A stretch of DNA of 50,282 nt from Thermus altitudinis (lineage in GTDB: Bacteria; Deinococcota; Deinococci; Deinococcales; Thermaceae). The translations under genes and the position numbers were made by a program. The stretch spans positions 1-50,282 of the forward strand of contig NZ_JAKTNQ010000017.1 in assembly GCF_022760835.1 (NCBI RefSeq), written 5' to 3'. Positions 33,309 to 41,850 of this stretch are shown here, piece after piece; the first letter of the stretch is position 1; each line of letters opens with the position of its first letter. The notes under the pieces are model-generated. The model saw only the letters and a program-made list of their open reading frames with translations. It ran no database searches and was not told the DNA's origin.

Positions 33309-33979
33309 CCCGCTACCGCATCGCCACCAAGCCCTATCTTCCCTATCCCGGGGAACGCCTGGCCCGAAGGAAGGGCCTAGGGGGTGAGTTTTACGAGCTC
33401 CGCCCATACGCTCCCGGGGACGAGGTGCGCAAGGTCCACTGGCGGGCTTATGCCAAGACCGGCAGGCTCTATACCCGCCTAGAAACCGCCCCCGAGCGGG
33501 TCCGTTTCCGCATCCACCTGGACGAAAGCGAAAGCATGCGCCTCTTTGGCAAGCTGGCCTATGGGGAAGAGGTGGCCAGGCTTCTTCTAAAGCTCGCCCG
33601 CCAGGAGGACGCCTTCGCCCGGCTGGAACGGGGAAGGCCCGAGGCCTTCCGCCGGGGCCCTGGGGTCTTGGTCCTCATCACCGACGGCCTGGACCCCCTC
33701 CCCTGGCCCAAGATCCTCCCCCGGCGGGTGGTCTTGGTCCAGGTCCTGGCACCCGGAGAACTATCCCCACCCCTCGAGGACGCGCTCCTAAGGGATGTGG
33801 AAACCGGGGAAACCCTCCCCGTGGGACCGGAGGAGGTGAGGGCCTACCGGGAAGCCCTGGAGGCCCACCTGAAGGCCCTCCGCCTCCTGGCCCTGCTGAG
33901 GGGCCGGTACGCCCTCCTAAAGGTGGGGGAACCCCCCTTGCCGGCCCTCCTTCGGCAAGGGGTGGTGGAGCCCCTTTAG
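33305..33979 (+). CDS. DUF58-domain protein
   Basis: 224 residues. The DUF58 signature is near the N-terminus: 'GLGGEFYELRPYAPGDEVRKVHWRAYAKTGRLYTRLET'. 'RFRIHLDESESMRLFGKLAYGEEVARLLLKLA' then resembles a von Willebrand A-type fold with a partial MIDAS-like DxSxS ('DESES'). DUF58 proteins usually sit next to MoxR ATPases and transglutaminase-like membrane proteins; here there is no MoxR, and the gene is translationally coupled to RNR. There are no membrane segments, so it is a soluble form. Function unknown. Confidence 0.8.
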   Translation: MTRYRIATKPYLPYPGERLARRKGLGGEFYELRPYAPGDEVRKVHWRAYAKTGRLYTRLETAPERVRFRIHLDESESMRLFGKLAYGEEVARLLLKLARQEDAFARLERGRPEAFRRGPGVLVLITDGLDPLPWPKILPRRVVLVQVLAPGELSPPLEDALLRDVETGETLPVGPEEVRAYREALEAHLKALRLLALLRGRYALLKVGEPPLPALLRQGVVEPL

Positions 33980-34205
33980 CGCCCTCCTTCCCTTCGCCAG
34001 GTCCTGATGAACCCCAGGGAAGGGCCTCTCCGGAGGGCTTGAGCCAAGGTGGGGTGGGATGGGGACGGGGGCCACCCTGGGGAAGATCCCCGGTACGACC
34101 CTGGGCATCCCAGGCCACCACCCCGTTTAAGGAATCTGTAAGGCCCCCTGAAGAGGATGGAGGTAGGCAGGGGTACCGAAGACCCCTGGCCTTAAGGAGG
34201 TAGGT
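33980..34205. other. Intergenic region, with a hairpin before the lipoprotein gene
   Basis: 226 bp without a convincing gene. Near its right end CAGGGGT (34168-34174) pairs with ACCCCTG (34182-34188), immediately before the AAGGAGGT ribosome site of the next gene. No clear -35/-10 pair is visible. Confidence 0.5.
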
Positions 34206-34751
34206 ATGGGAAAGATCCGCAACCTGGCCTTTTTAGCCCTGGTCCTTGCCGCCTGCAGCATCCCTTTTAGCTATACGGTGGACGCCTTGCCCTACCTGGA
34301 GAGGGAAGGCACCTTCCAGGTGGGGCAAGGGGGGATTAACCCCAACCCCAAGACCCTGGGGCCGGTGGAGATAACCTGGAACCCCGACTCCCGGGTGAAC
34401 CTCACGGGGGCCAGCCTGGCCTACAAGGTCTGCTTTGCCTCCAAGACCCCAGGGGCCACCTTCGCCGGCACCTTGAGCTACACCGCCTATCTGGGCGGCA
34501 GTGCCGGCGACCTCTTCAAGGAGGCCAACCGCCTGGCGCAAGGGAGTAAGGATGTGTCCCCGCTCAACCAAGACCAAGTGTGCCTAGAAGGACAGGGCAA
34601 CCTGACGCCCGGTCAGCTCACCGCCATCCAAAGTGGTACCTTCTACGTGGGAGCCCAGATCTCGGGGGATGCCACCAGCAGCCAAGAGGCCACCATCGGC
34701 TACCGGCTGGAGCTTTTCCGGATTCATCTCTCAGGCTCCCTCCGGCCCTAA
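34206..34751 (+). CDS. Lipoprotein, unknown function
   Basis: 181 residues, with a full-strength ribosome site (AAGGAGGT). The signal sequence MGKIRNLAFLALVLAAC ends in a lipobox (LAAC, C17). The mature part is beta-rich and carries two cysteines ('YKVCFASKTPGATFAGTLSYTAYLGG', 'DQVCLEGQGNLTPGQ'); it ends with 'ATIGYRLELFRIHLSGSLRP'. It looks like a single beta-sandwich domain on the membrane surface. Base composition is that of the host genome, unlike the next gene. It lies 17 nt upstream of that gene, and both have strong ribosome sites, so they form an operon. No family recognised. Confidence 0.7.
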   Translation: MGKIRNLAFLALVLAACSIPFSYTVDALPYLEREGTFQVGQGGINPNPKTLGPVEITWNPDSRVNLTGASLAYKVCFASKTPGATFAGTLSYTAYLGGSAGDLFKEANRLAQGSKDVSPLNQDQVCLEGQGNLTPGQLTAIQSGTFYVGAQISGDATSSQEATIGYRLELFRIHLSGSLRP

Positions 34752-34768
34752 GGTGAAAGGAGGTCAAG

Positions 34769-37354
34769 ATGTGGCATACAAGGTTCCTGCTATTCCTTAG
34801 CTTTCTCCTTAATCGGGCACTTCTTGCGTCAAAGCATGTTCCAATCCCTGAAGCGAAAATGTGGCCGATGAAGTTTCTCGAAAAAATGGGACGCGGAACC
34901 CAACTTGTCCTCGTCCTCACCCTCCCCCTTCTCCTAACGGCTTGCGGGGGTAGCGGTGGGGCAGAAAACGGCAGCCTGCCTCCAACCGTCCGGCAAGAAT
35001 CGGGAACCGTAGTCTTCCCAGCTGACATCCAAGTTGACCTGAGAGGGTCCACTGCGCTGACTGGCTGGGGAGAGGCTACACTGGACGCCAATGGCCGCTT
35101 TACAGTTCCCATTAACTTAGAAGGCTCCCAACTGATTTTGATTCTTAACCAGCAAGAAAAGTTAGTGGCCGCTAGTTTTCGGCCTTTTTCGGAGGCCCTA
35201 GAGATCAACCTCGACACCACTGCTGCTGCTCTTCTTATGTTCCTTGTACCTCCAGCTTACCGCCCAACTCAAGAAGGCTCACGGCAAGCTTTCATCCTTC
35301 TCAAGCAGCAAGAGTTCTTCCCTTCTCTTCGTCAAGCCATCAAGGACCAACTTAAAATTCTAGGCTATATTGACCCGAGCGCAAGCCCTCTTTCGGATGT
35401 CCTTGCCTCCACCATTCAACCCCTCTGGGCACTGGTAAGCTCCCCCGATTACCCACCCCTTCCACCTGATGCTGTTCCTTCGCAAGGGATTCGAGGCCTA
35501 AGTGTAGACCCAGGAACCGTCCAGAGCTATCTGCAAATATATGACGAAGATGAAGACCGGGATGGAAACCCAGCTACCCATGAGATCGTTGTGTCCCACT
35601 ACGCGCCTACCATGGCCGGTTTGGTGTACCTACCGGCTGCACCAACAGCAAGAAATTTCTCACTCATTGGACCCCGGACCGGTTGGGGTATCCTAGAAGC
35701 ATTTACAGGACAAGTAGCATGGCCTTCTACGCAGAATCTGGTGATCCACCTACCATCTCCCCCACCGGAAAAGTATTTTGCTTTTGGCGTAACCGTGGCG
35801 ATCGGCCGCGGTGAGAGCCCCACTGCAACTCTGTATCTCAACGAACTTGGGGGGATGAGAGACCAAGCTCGAGAAGCCATCAGAGATGCTTTGGCCCTCG
35901 TTATGTTCACAGATGTCGTACTCTCCGTTATAATACCCAACACCGTACAACTTCTTGGGGTAAAGCTAAGCAAGCTGAATCTCGATCGTCTAACCAATTG
36001 TTTAGTTCCGCAAATCCTCGACACTTCTTTGGGCGGTGCGCTCAGGGTGCTTGCAAGCACAATGATGAACAGGGGTGCAACCGCAGAAGAAGTTGGTAAT
36101 GCTTACAAACAGATTCTACAAGCCATCGGCGATGAGGGGGCTACACAAATTAGGGCCACCACGGAGTGCCTCATCAAAAGCTATTTAGAGCAATGGGCAA
36201 AAAATGCCGAAGAGAAGGCACTCAAGAAAATTCTTAAGTTATCCGTGCGCACTTTCTTAGGGCTCTTCGACAAGCTCGGCTGGGCTGGGAACCAAGTGTG
36301 GGTAGTGAATGCTTACCAAAGCCGGCATTCGGTTGAGGGATGGAAGATCGTCCCTGAGCGCCACCCCTTACGTTGGGCCTATGCGGGCTTGGCCTACAGC
36401 ATGGACGGAACATCTGCAACAGAAGGTGGCGGTACACCCCTCGTGGTTGTTGGTGGCCAAAGCGAAGGAAAACCGGTGGTGTGGATGAGGGGCCAAGGAA
36501 CAAGAATCCTCACAAACCGTCCCGGTACCGTGCTGGATGTCTGTGTTTCCGAGGACGGCACAAGGATAGCCGCTGTAGGAATGCTTGGTAACGGCACCTC
36601 ATCATTCTGGTGGGTTAAGGGATGGGACGATGTTCGGATCCTACCTGCACCGGGTGCCAACGGAAATGTGGCATACGGATGCGCTTGGATTGGCAATCAG
36701 CTTCACATTGTCGGCCGGTCGATAAGTGGGTTCCCCGTAGGCATGTACTGGATAGATGGAAGAATTGCCCTGCAAATGAGGTGGCAGAGCCAATGCCCAA
36801 ACGGGGTTGTGTTCCTAGATGTAAATAGGAAGGGGGAGGTAGTTGGTGGAGTTGGCGTTTGGCAACCGGAACCGGACCCGGCAGACCCCAATAAACCCAG
36901 CTGTCATGAAAGGCTAGTGCGCCACCTTTTCACTCTCCGCTCCGGCCAGGGTCCACAGATAATCCACGAAGGGGATGGTCACGCGAACAATGCCTATATC
37001 TATTGGGCCCGGATTTCAGAAAATGGCTTTGTCATAGGGAGGACAGAAGGTGGTCTCGGCTTTCTCTGGACAGGAATGGGTAAAGCTCCTCTTCCCGGAC
37101 AACCCCTTGCGATTAGCGCCAATGGAACTGCTGTTGTCGGTGAAGCTAACGGGGGATATATATGGCTAGGCGGAAGGGTGGAAAGCCTCAACCATATCTT
37201 CTCCGCCTATCTCAAGGAGGGGGACGTTTTGGGTGCCGCCTTTGGGATAACTCCGGATGGACGTTTTGTAGCAGGCAACGGGACACGTAGGGGCCAAGCA
37301 CCCTTTGTCTATGTGGGCGATATCAACTTGGCAAGGGGTGGCTTAGGACAGTAA
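34769..37354 (+). CDS. Large lipoprotein with HAF-type repeats, AT-richer than its surroundings
   Basis: 861 residues. GGAGGTCAAG precedes the ATG at 34769, but the proper lipoprotein signal (GTQLVLVLTLPLLLTACGG, C59) starts only at about residue 40. Likely start alternatives are M34 (34868) or M40 (34886), which lack ribosome sites. The first half (60-530) is mixed alpha/beta with no recognised domain. The second half has five or six repeats like 'AISANGTAVVGEANGGYIWLGGRVESL' and 'AFGITPDGRFVAGNGT', the pattern of extracellular HAF repeats, which probably form a propeller. Codons are far less GC-biased than in flanking genes, which points to acquisition from elsewhere. It may be surface-exposed; function unknown. 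Confidence 0.65.
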   Translation: MWHTRFLLFLSFLLNRALLASKHVPIPEAKMWPMKFLEKMGRGTQLVLVLTLPLLLTACGGSGGAENGSLPPTVRQESGTVVFPADIQVDLRGSTALTGWGEATLDANGRFTVPINLEGSQLILILNQQEKLVAASFRPFSEALEINLDTTAAALLMFLVPPAYRPTQEGSRQAFILLKQQEFFPSLRQAIKDQLKILGYIDPSASPLSDVLASTIQPLWALVSSPDYPPLPPDAVPSQGIRGLSVDPGTVQSYLQIYDEDEDRDGNPATHEIVVSHYAPTMAGLVYLPAAPTARNFSLIGPRTGWGILEAFTGQVAWPSTQNLVIHLPSPPPEKYFAFGVTVAIGRGESPTATLYLNELGGMRDQAREAIRDALALVMFTDVVLSVIIPNTVQLLGVKLSKLNLDRLTNCLVPQILDTSLGGALRVLASTMMNRGATAEEVGNAYKQILQAIGDEGATQIRATTECLIKSYLEQWAKNAEEKALKKILKLSVRTFLGLFDKLGWAGNQVWVVNAYQSRHSVEGWKIVPERHPLRWAYAGLAYSMDGTSATEGGGTPLVVVGGQSEGKPVVWMRGQGTRILTNRPGTVLDVCVSEDGTRIAAVGMLGNGTSSFWWVKGWDDVRILPAPGANGNVAYGCAWIGNQLHIVGRSISGFPVGMYWIDGRIALQMRWQSQCPNGVVFLDVNRKGEVVGGVGVWQPEPDPADPNKPSCHERLVRHLFTLRSGQGPQIIHEGDGHANNAYIYWARISENGFVIGRTEGGLGFLWTGMGKAPLPGQPLAISANGTAVVGEANGGYIWLGGRVESLNHIFSAYLKEGDVLGAAFGITPDGRFVAGNGTRRGQAPFVYVGDINLARGGLGQ

Positions 37355-37437
37355 CCCCCGGCGTACTCCGGCCAACCTCCTTAGAGACAAACGCATTTTC
37401 AGATGGCCTCTACTGGTACCCATGTGGCGGGGGAAAA

Positions 37438-39300
37438 TCAACCCCCACAGAGAAACACCTCGAGGCCCAAGGCCCTTAACCTTTCCGGGTCCACACCCCC
37501 CTCCCCCCACCCTGCAAGCCGCCAGTAGGCGCGCACCCCTTCCCGGAAGGCCTCGGGGTCCAGATGGGCCTCGGGGTTACCCTTGCGAAAGGGCTGGAAG
37601 AAGCGCTCGGGCAGGCGGTCCTCCTCCGGCTTTAGGCCCTCCCGCAGGTTAAAGAGCCGGGTGAGCTGCAAGGTCCTCTCCCCCACCGCCAGCATCTCCC
37701 CTGGGGTAAGCCGCCAGCCCGTGGTGGCATAAAGGGCCTCCTGCCACTCTTCTGGGGTCCAGGGAACAAAGTCGCACATCACCAGGCTATTCACAAACCC
37801 CCGTTCCCGGGTCTTGGTCCAAAGCATGCGGATCTTGGCCTCGGAGAGGTCTTCGGGGGGAAGGGGCGCAAAATCTTCCCCGTAAAAGCGAAGCTCCTTT
37901 AGGGCCTTCCCTTCCTTAACGAAGGCGGTGTCGTGCAGGTTGTGGTTATGGTCGGCCCCCGTGGGGCTCACCGCATACCCCACGCCCAGGGCCCGCTTGT
38001 ACCGGGGGTCGTGCATGGGCACCTCCTGGCCCTTCACCTGCATGGCCAGCTCGGGATGGCCGATGGCCTCCGCCAGGCGCCTCGAGCCCAGGGCCAAAAG
38101 CTCCCCAAGCCGCCCCTCCTTGCGGGCCAGCTTCTCTATGGCGGCGATCAAGGCATCCCCGTTGCCGAAGCGTAGCCCCAGGCCCTCGTCGTCCAGATAC
38201 CCCTTCTCCACCGCCTCCATGGCACAGGCGATGGTGACGCCCACCCCGATCACGTCCAGGCCATACTGGTTGCAAAGGGTGTTGGCCTTGGTGACCGCAT
38301 AGGGGTCCGTCACCCCACAGGTGGAGCCCAAGGCCCCAAGCCCTTCGTACTCCGGCCCCCCGTACTCCGGGCGCACATCGTACTTGCCCGTGCCCTCAAT
38401 CCTCACCACCTGCTTGCAACGGATGGCGCAGGCGTAGCAGGTATCCCGGCCTATGCGGATGCCGAGGGCGTCCAGGCTGGTGCCATCCAGGGCCTCCGCC
38501 CCTTCCAGGTAGCCATCCAGGAAGTTATGGCTGGGAAGAACCCCCCTTAGGTTAAAGGGCTTCACCGTGCCCACGGTACCCATGGTGACCAGACCCGCCG
38601 CCCTTTCCATGCGCTCACCCGCCATGCGCCGGGCCAAGGCGGTAAGGAGGGCGGGGTCGTGGTAGGAAGGCCGGGTATCCTTCCTGGCCCGGGCGGAAAC
38701 CGCCTTGAGGCGTTTAGCCCCCATCACCGCCCCCAGGCCCCCCCGCCCGGCAAAGTGGGCCAGGTCGTGGATGATGTTGGCGGTGAGCACCCGGTTTTCC
38801 CCGGCGATCCCGATCTGGGCGATGCGGGTGCCCGGTCCGTGGGCTTCCTTGAGGAGGGCCTCCACCTCCAGGGGATCCTTGCCCCAAAGGTGGGAGGCGG
38901 GCTGGAGGCTCACCTCACCCCCTTCCACATGCACGTACACGGGCTCTTCCGCCTGGCCCAGGACCACCAAGGCGTCCAGGCCAGCGTTTTTCATCTCGGC
39001 GCCGAAGAACCCCCCAGCCTCCGCATCCCCATACCCTCCCGTGAGGGGGCTTTTGGCGGCCACGGTGTTGCGGCCCGAGCCGGAGATGGGGGTGCCGGTG
39101 AGGATACCGGGGGCGAAGATCAAGGCGTTTTCCGGGCCCAAGGGGTCCGCCCCTGGGGGCACGTGCTTTAGGAGGAGGTAGGCGGCAAGGGCCCTGCCCC
39201 CCAGGAACCGCTGCCAGAAGGCCTCGCCGTAGCGCTCATACCCGATCCGCCCCGTGGAGAGGTCCACGAAGGCCACGCGGTCGTGGTAGCCCTTAGGCAT
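37438..39300 (-). CDS. Aldehyde:ferredoxin oxidoreductase, tungsten-type
   Basis: 620 residues from the ATG at 39300; a TTG two codons earlier sits in the promoter spacer. N-terminal AOR domain: 'FVDLSTGRIGYERYGEAFWQRFLGGRALAAYLL', 'PISGSGRNTVAAKSPLTGGYGDAEAGGFFGAEMKNAGLDALVVLG' and 'TRIAQIGIAGENRVLTANIIHDLAHFAGRGGLGAVMGAKRLKAV' match tungsten enzymes. The 4Fe-4S ligands are in DTCYACAIRCK (CxxCxxxC) and VNSLVMCDF (fourth Cys). It oxidises aldehydes to acids with a tungsto-bispterin cofactor and ferredoxin. The actual aldehyde is unknown. The start is leaderless (TAAACT-6-ATG). No MoaD/ThiS partner or ferredoxin gene is adjacent. Confidence 0.93.
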   Translation of the reverse strand: MPKGYHDRVAFVDLSTGRIGYERYGEAFWQRFLGGRALAAYLLLKHVPPGADPLGPENALIFAPGILTGTPISGSGRNTVAAKSPLTGGYGDAEAGGFFGAEMKNAGLDALVVLGQAEEPVYVHVEGGEVSLQPASHLWGKDPLEVEALLKEAHGPGTRIAQIGIAGENRVLTANIIHDLAHFAGRGGLGAVMGAKRLKAVSARARKDTRPSYHDPALLTALARRMAGERMERAAGLVTMGTVGTVKPFNLRGVLPSHNFLDGYLEGAEALDGTSLDALGIRIGRDTCYACAIRCKQVVRIEGTGKYDVRPEYGGPEYEGLGALGSTCGVTDPYAVTKANTLCNQYGLDVIGVGVTIACAMEAVEKGYLDDEGLGLRFGNGDALIAAIEKLARKEGRLGELLALGSRRLAEAIGHPELAMQVKGQEVPMHDPRYKRALGVGYAVSPTGADHNHNLHDTAFVKEGKALKELRFYGEDFAPLPPEDLSEAKIRMLWTKTRERGFVNSLVMCDFVPWTPEEWQEALYATTGWRLTPGEMLAVGERTLQLTRLFNLREGLKPEEDRLPERFFQPFRKGNPEAHLDPEAFREGVRAYWRLAGWGEGGVDPERLRALGLEVFLCGG

Positions 39301-39306
39301 AGCCAA

Positions 39307-39312
39307 AGTTTA
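39307..39312 (-). promoter_or_regulatory. -10 box of leaderless aldehyde oxidoreductase gene (TAAACT, 6 nt before ATG)
   Basis: On the minus strand TAAACT is followed by TTGGCT and the ATG at 39300. It abuts the terminator hairpin of the upstream operon directly. Confidence 0.6.
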
Positions 39313-39339
39313 CCCCCTGAGGCCTGAGGCCTCAGGGGG
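39313..39339 (-). terminator. Hairpin after the ABC importer operon
   Basis: A perfect 11-bp stem, CCCCCTGAGGC (39313-39323) with GCCTCAGGGGG (39329-39339), and a 5-nt loop. It starts 10 nt after the stop of the binding-protein gene on the minus strand. No long U-tract follows, because the aldehyde oxidoreductase promoter begins immediately. Confidence 0.7.
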
Positions 39340-39349
39340 AAGGGAATCC

Positions 39350-40603
39350 TTAGCGGGTCTTTCCCGCCAAGAGGTCTTCGGCCAGCTTCTGGGCCTTGTC
39401 CAGGGCCACCTTGGGATCCACCTTGTTGAGGATGGCCTCCTTGATGGCCTGGCCTAGGATGTCAAAGCGGATCTGCTCCCACTCGGCCAAAGCCGGCTCA
39501 AACTTGGCGTAGCGGCTTTGGCGCACGATGGTACCAAAATCAGGGTTATCGGCCACATAGCTCTGGTACACCGGTTCCTTCAAGGCCGCCTCGGTCACCG
39601 GCACGTACCCGGTGGCGGTGGCGAACACCGCCTGGGCCTTGGGGGAGAGGACAAACTGCAGGAAGTCCTTGGCCACCGCCTGCTCCTCCTTACCCGCCTG
39701 GCGGAAGACCACCAGATTGGTACCCTGGACCAAGCCGAAGCCCGGCTGGCTGGAGGTGCGGCCGGGCAAGGTGGCCACCCCCAGGTCAAACTTGGCCCCT
39801 TGACGGTAGTAGGTGTAGCCGGCAGAGGTATCCACGCTGAAGGCGTAAGGACCCGATCCCAGGTTCTGGTTGATGTACCCCGAGGTGATAGGCTTGGCCC
39901 ACCCCTCCTTTACCCCGTTTTGCAGAAGGGTAAGGGCCTCCACCGCCTCCTTGGAGTTCAGGACCAGCTTGCCGTTTTTCAGGTAGCTTCCCCCAAGGTT
40001 GAAGAAGAAGTAGGCGAAGGTGGAGGCATCGGGCTGGAACCAGTACACAGGCCCCCCTTCCGCCTGGGAAAGCTTTTTGCTCAAGGCCACGAACTCCTCG
40101 AGGGTCGCCGGCACCTTGGCCCCGTGCTTCTTGAGAAGGTCCTTGTTGTGGTAGAGGACCTGGATGCTCTTGTTGAAGGGCACCCCATAGACCACCCCCC
40201 CGAAGCGCACGGCGTTCAGGAAGGGTAGGTTGACGCCCTGGAGCCTCACCCCCAGGGACTCAATGGGCAAAAGGGCCTTGGCCTCGAGGTACAAGGCGAT
40301 GTTGTTCTCGTAGGCCTGGGCCATGGCCGGCACCTTCCCCGCGGCGAAGGCCGCCTTGATCTTGGTGGAGAGGTCCCGGTACCCCCCTTGGGGCACGGGG
40401 CGCACGCACCGGCCCTGCTGGGTCCTGTTGAACTCCACCACCAGGTTCTCCAAGGCGGCCTTGGGGGCTCCGCCGGTGAAGCCATGCCACAGCTCCGCCA
40501 CCACCTTGGCCTTAGCGCACTGTTCCTTGATAACCTCCTCGGGCTTGGCCTGCTGGGCTAGGGCAACACCCAAAACCGCCATTAACAAGAGGGCTCTTCG
40601 CAT
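39350..40603 (-). CDS. ABC transporter substrate-binding protein, UgpB/sugar type
   Basis: 417 residues from the ATG at 40603, which has GGAGG 7 nt upstream; a TTG two codons earlier is not used. A signal peptide (MRRALLLMAVLGVALAQ) is followed by a family 1 binding-protein fold: 'VVAELWHGFTGGAPKAALENLVVEFNRTQQG', 'GVVYGVPFNKSIQVLYHNKDLLKKHGAKVPATLEEFVALSKKLSQ', 'YAFSVDTSAGYTYYRQGAKFDLGVATLPG' and 'ATGYVPVTEAALKEPVYQSYV'. The closest known relatives bind glycerol-3-phosphate or sugars; the ligand cannot be read. Two cysteines (QCAKAK, RCVRPV) may form a disulfide. It is the last gene of the importer operon, which lacks an ATPase subunit. Confidence 0.9.
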   Translation of the reverse strand: MRRALLLMAVLGVALAQQAKPEEVIKEQCAKAKVVAELWHGFTGGAPKAALENLVVEFNRTQQGRCVRPVPQGGYRDLSTKIKAAFAAGKVPAMAQAYENNIALYLEAKALLPIESLGVRLQGVNLPFLNAVRFGGVVYGVPFNKSIQVLYHNKDLLKKHGAKVPATLEEFVALSKKLSQAEGGPVYWFQPDASTFAYFFFNLGGSYLKNGKLVLNSKEAVEALTLLQNGVKEGWAKPITSGYINQNLGSGPYAFSVDTSAGYTYYRQGAKFDLGVATLPGRTSSQPGFGLVQGTNLVVFRQAGKEEQAVAKDFLQFVLSPKAQAVFATATGYVPVTEAALKEPVYQSYVADNPDFGTIVRQSRYAKFEPALAEWEQIRFDILGQAIKEAILNKVDPKVALDKAQKLAEDLLAGKTR

Positions 40604-40656
40604 ACGCAAACCTCCGAGGAAGAGTATATGCCCTCCTTGGTCAAGCCTCGGTCAGG

Positions 40657-41850
40657 CTACTTAAGGCCCGACCGGGCGATACCCTGGATGAACTGGCGCT
40701 GGGCGAAGAAGTACCCCAGGATCACGGGGAGGATCACCAAGGTGCTGGCCGCCATCAAGGCCCCGTAGTCCGACCCGGCTTCGGAAACAAAGGCCTGCAG
40801 GCCCAGCTGCACCGTGCGCATCTCCGGGCTTTGGGTGACGATGAGGGGCCAAAGGAGGGCGTTGTAGGCCCCTAGGAAGGTGAAGATGCCGTAGGACACC
40901 AGTCCCGGAAGGCTCAAGGGCAGGGCGATGCGGAAGAGTTGGGTCAAGTAGCCCGCTCCATCTATGCGGGCGGCATCAAACAGGTCCTGGGGTAAGGAAA
41001 GGTAAAACTGCCGCAGGAGAAAGATGCCAAACACCGAAGCCAGCCAGGGCACGATGAGGGCGTAGTAGGTGTCCAACCAGCCCAGCCTGGCCAAAAGCAC
41101 GTAGTTGGGAATGAGAAGCACCTCCCCCGGCACCATCATGGTGGCTAGGATCAGCACGAACACCGCCTCCTTGCCGGGAAAGGGAATGCGGGCCAAGGCA
41201 AAGGCCGCTAGGGCCGCCAGGAAGAGCCCCACGGCCACCTGGGTGAGGGCGGTGAAGAAGCTATTGAAGAAATACCGGCCCCACGGAGCCGCATGCCAGG
41301 CCTCGAGGTAGTTGTGGAAAAGGTAGCCCAAGGCCCCAGGCACCGCATTCACCCACTCCAGCCGCCAGTCCTCCCCCTGGGAGCGGAGGGCATCGGGAGG
41401 GAGGGGAGGGTCCAGGGGTGCCTCTTTGGGCCAAAGCACCACCAGGGGCAAAAAGCGAAAGGCCTCCCCTGTGGTGTTGGTGAGCCGCACCCGCCAGGCC
41501 CCCTCCCGATAGACCACCTCCACCCGGGTGCCATCCGCCCGGGGGTCAAAGAAGGCCCCTGGGGTGCGGGGTATGAAGGCCTTGGGCGGCCGCCCCTTTT
41601 CTCCCGGGAAAACCAGTTCCACACTTCGGCCAGGGGCCAGCCCTCCCCAAAGCGGGCTATCCCCGAGCCTAGCCGCCTTAAGCCAGTTTCCCGGCTTCAT
41701 GCGCTCGGGAACCCAGATGGGCTTGGCCTGCAAGGCTTCCTGCGGGCTTTTTAGGCTGGTGGCCAGCATCCAGTAGAAGGGAAAGGCCATGATCACCCCT
41801 CCCCCCAGGAGGACCAGGTGCACCAACAGTGAGGTGGGTTTAAATCTCAT
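40657..41850 (-). CDS. ABC transporter permease, UgpE/MalG-like, with large periplasmic insertion
   Basis: 397 residues against about 275 for the family. TM1 (VHLVLLGGGVIMAFPFYWMLATSLKSP) and the first periplasmic residues are normal. About 115 extra residues (roughly 65-180), beta-rich and without hydrophobic helices, then interrupt the protein before NYLEAWHAAPWGRYFFNSFF, where the family sequence resumes. The EAA loop that contacts the ATPase is intact: 'DAARIDGAGYLTQLFRIALPLSLPGLVSY'. Together with the other permease it moves the substrate across the membrane. The insertion faces outward and may contact the binding protein as the MalF P2 loop does. It overlaps the upstream permease by 11 bp. 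Confidence 0.88.
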   Translation of the reverse strand: MRFKPTSLLVHLVLLGGGVIMAFPFYWMLATSLKSPQEALQAKPIWVPERMKPGNWLKAARLGDSPLWGGLAPGRSVELVFPGEKGRPPKAFIPRTPGAFFDPRADGTRVEVVYREGAWRVRLTNTTGEAFRFLPLVVLWPKEAPLDPPLPPDALRSQGEDWRLEWVNAVPGALGYLFHNYLEAWHAAPWGRYFFNSFFTALTQVAVGLFLAALAAFALARIPFPGKEAVFVLILATMMVPGEVLLIPNYVLLARLGWLDTYYALIVPWLASVFGIFLLRQFYLSLPQDLFDAARIDGAGYLTQLFRIALPLSLPGLVSYGIFTFLGAYNALLWPLIVTQSPEMRTVQLGLQAFVSEAGSDYGALMAASTLVILPVILGYFFAQRQFIQGIARSGLK

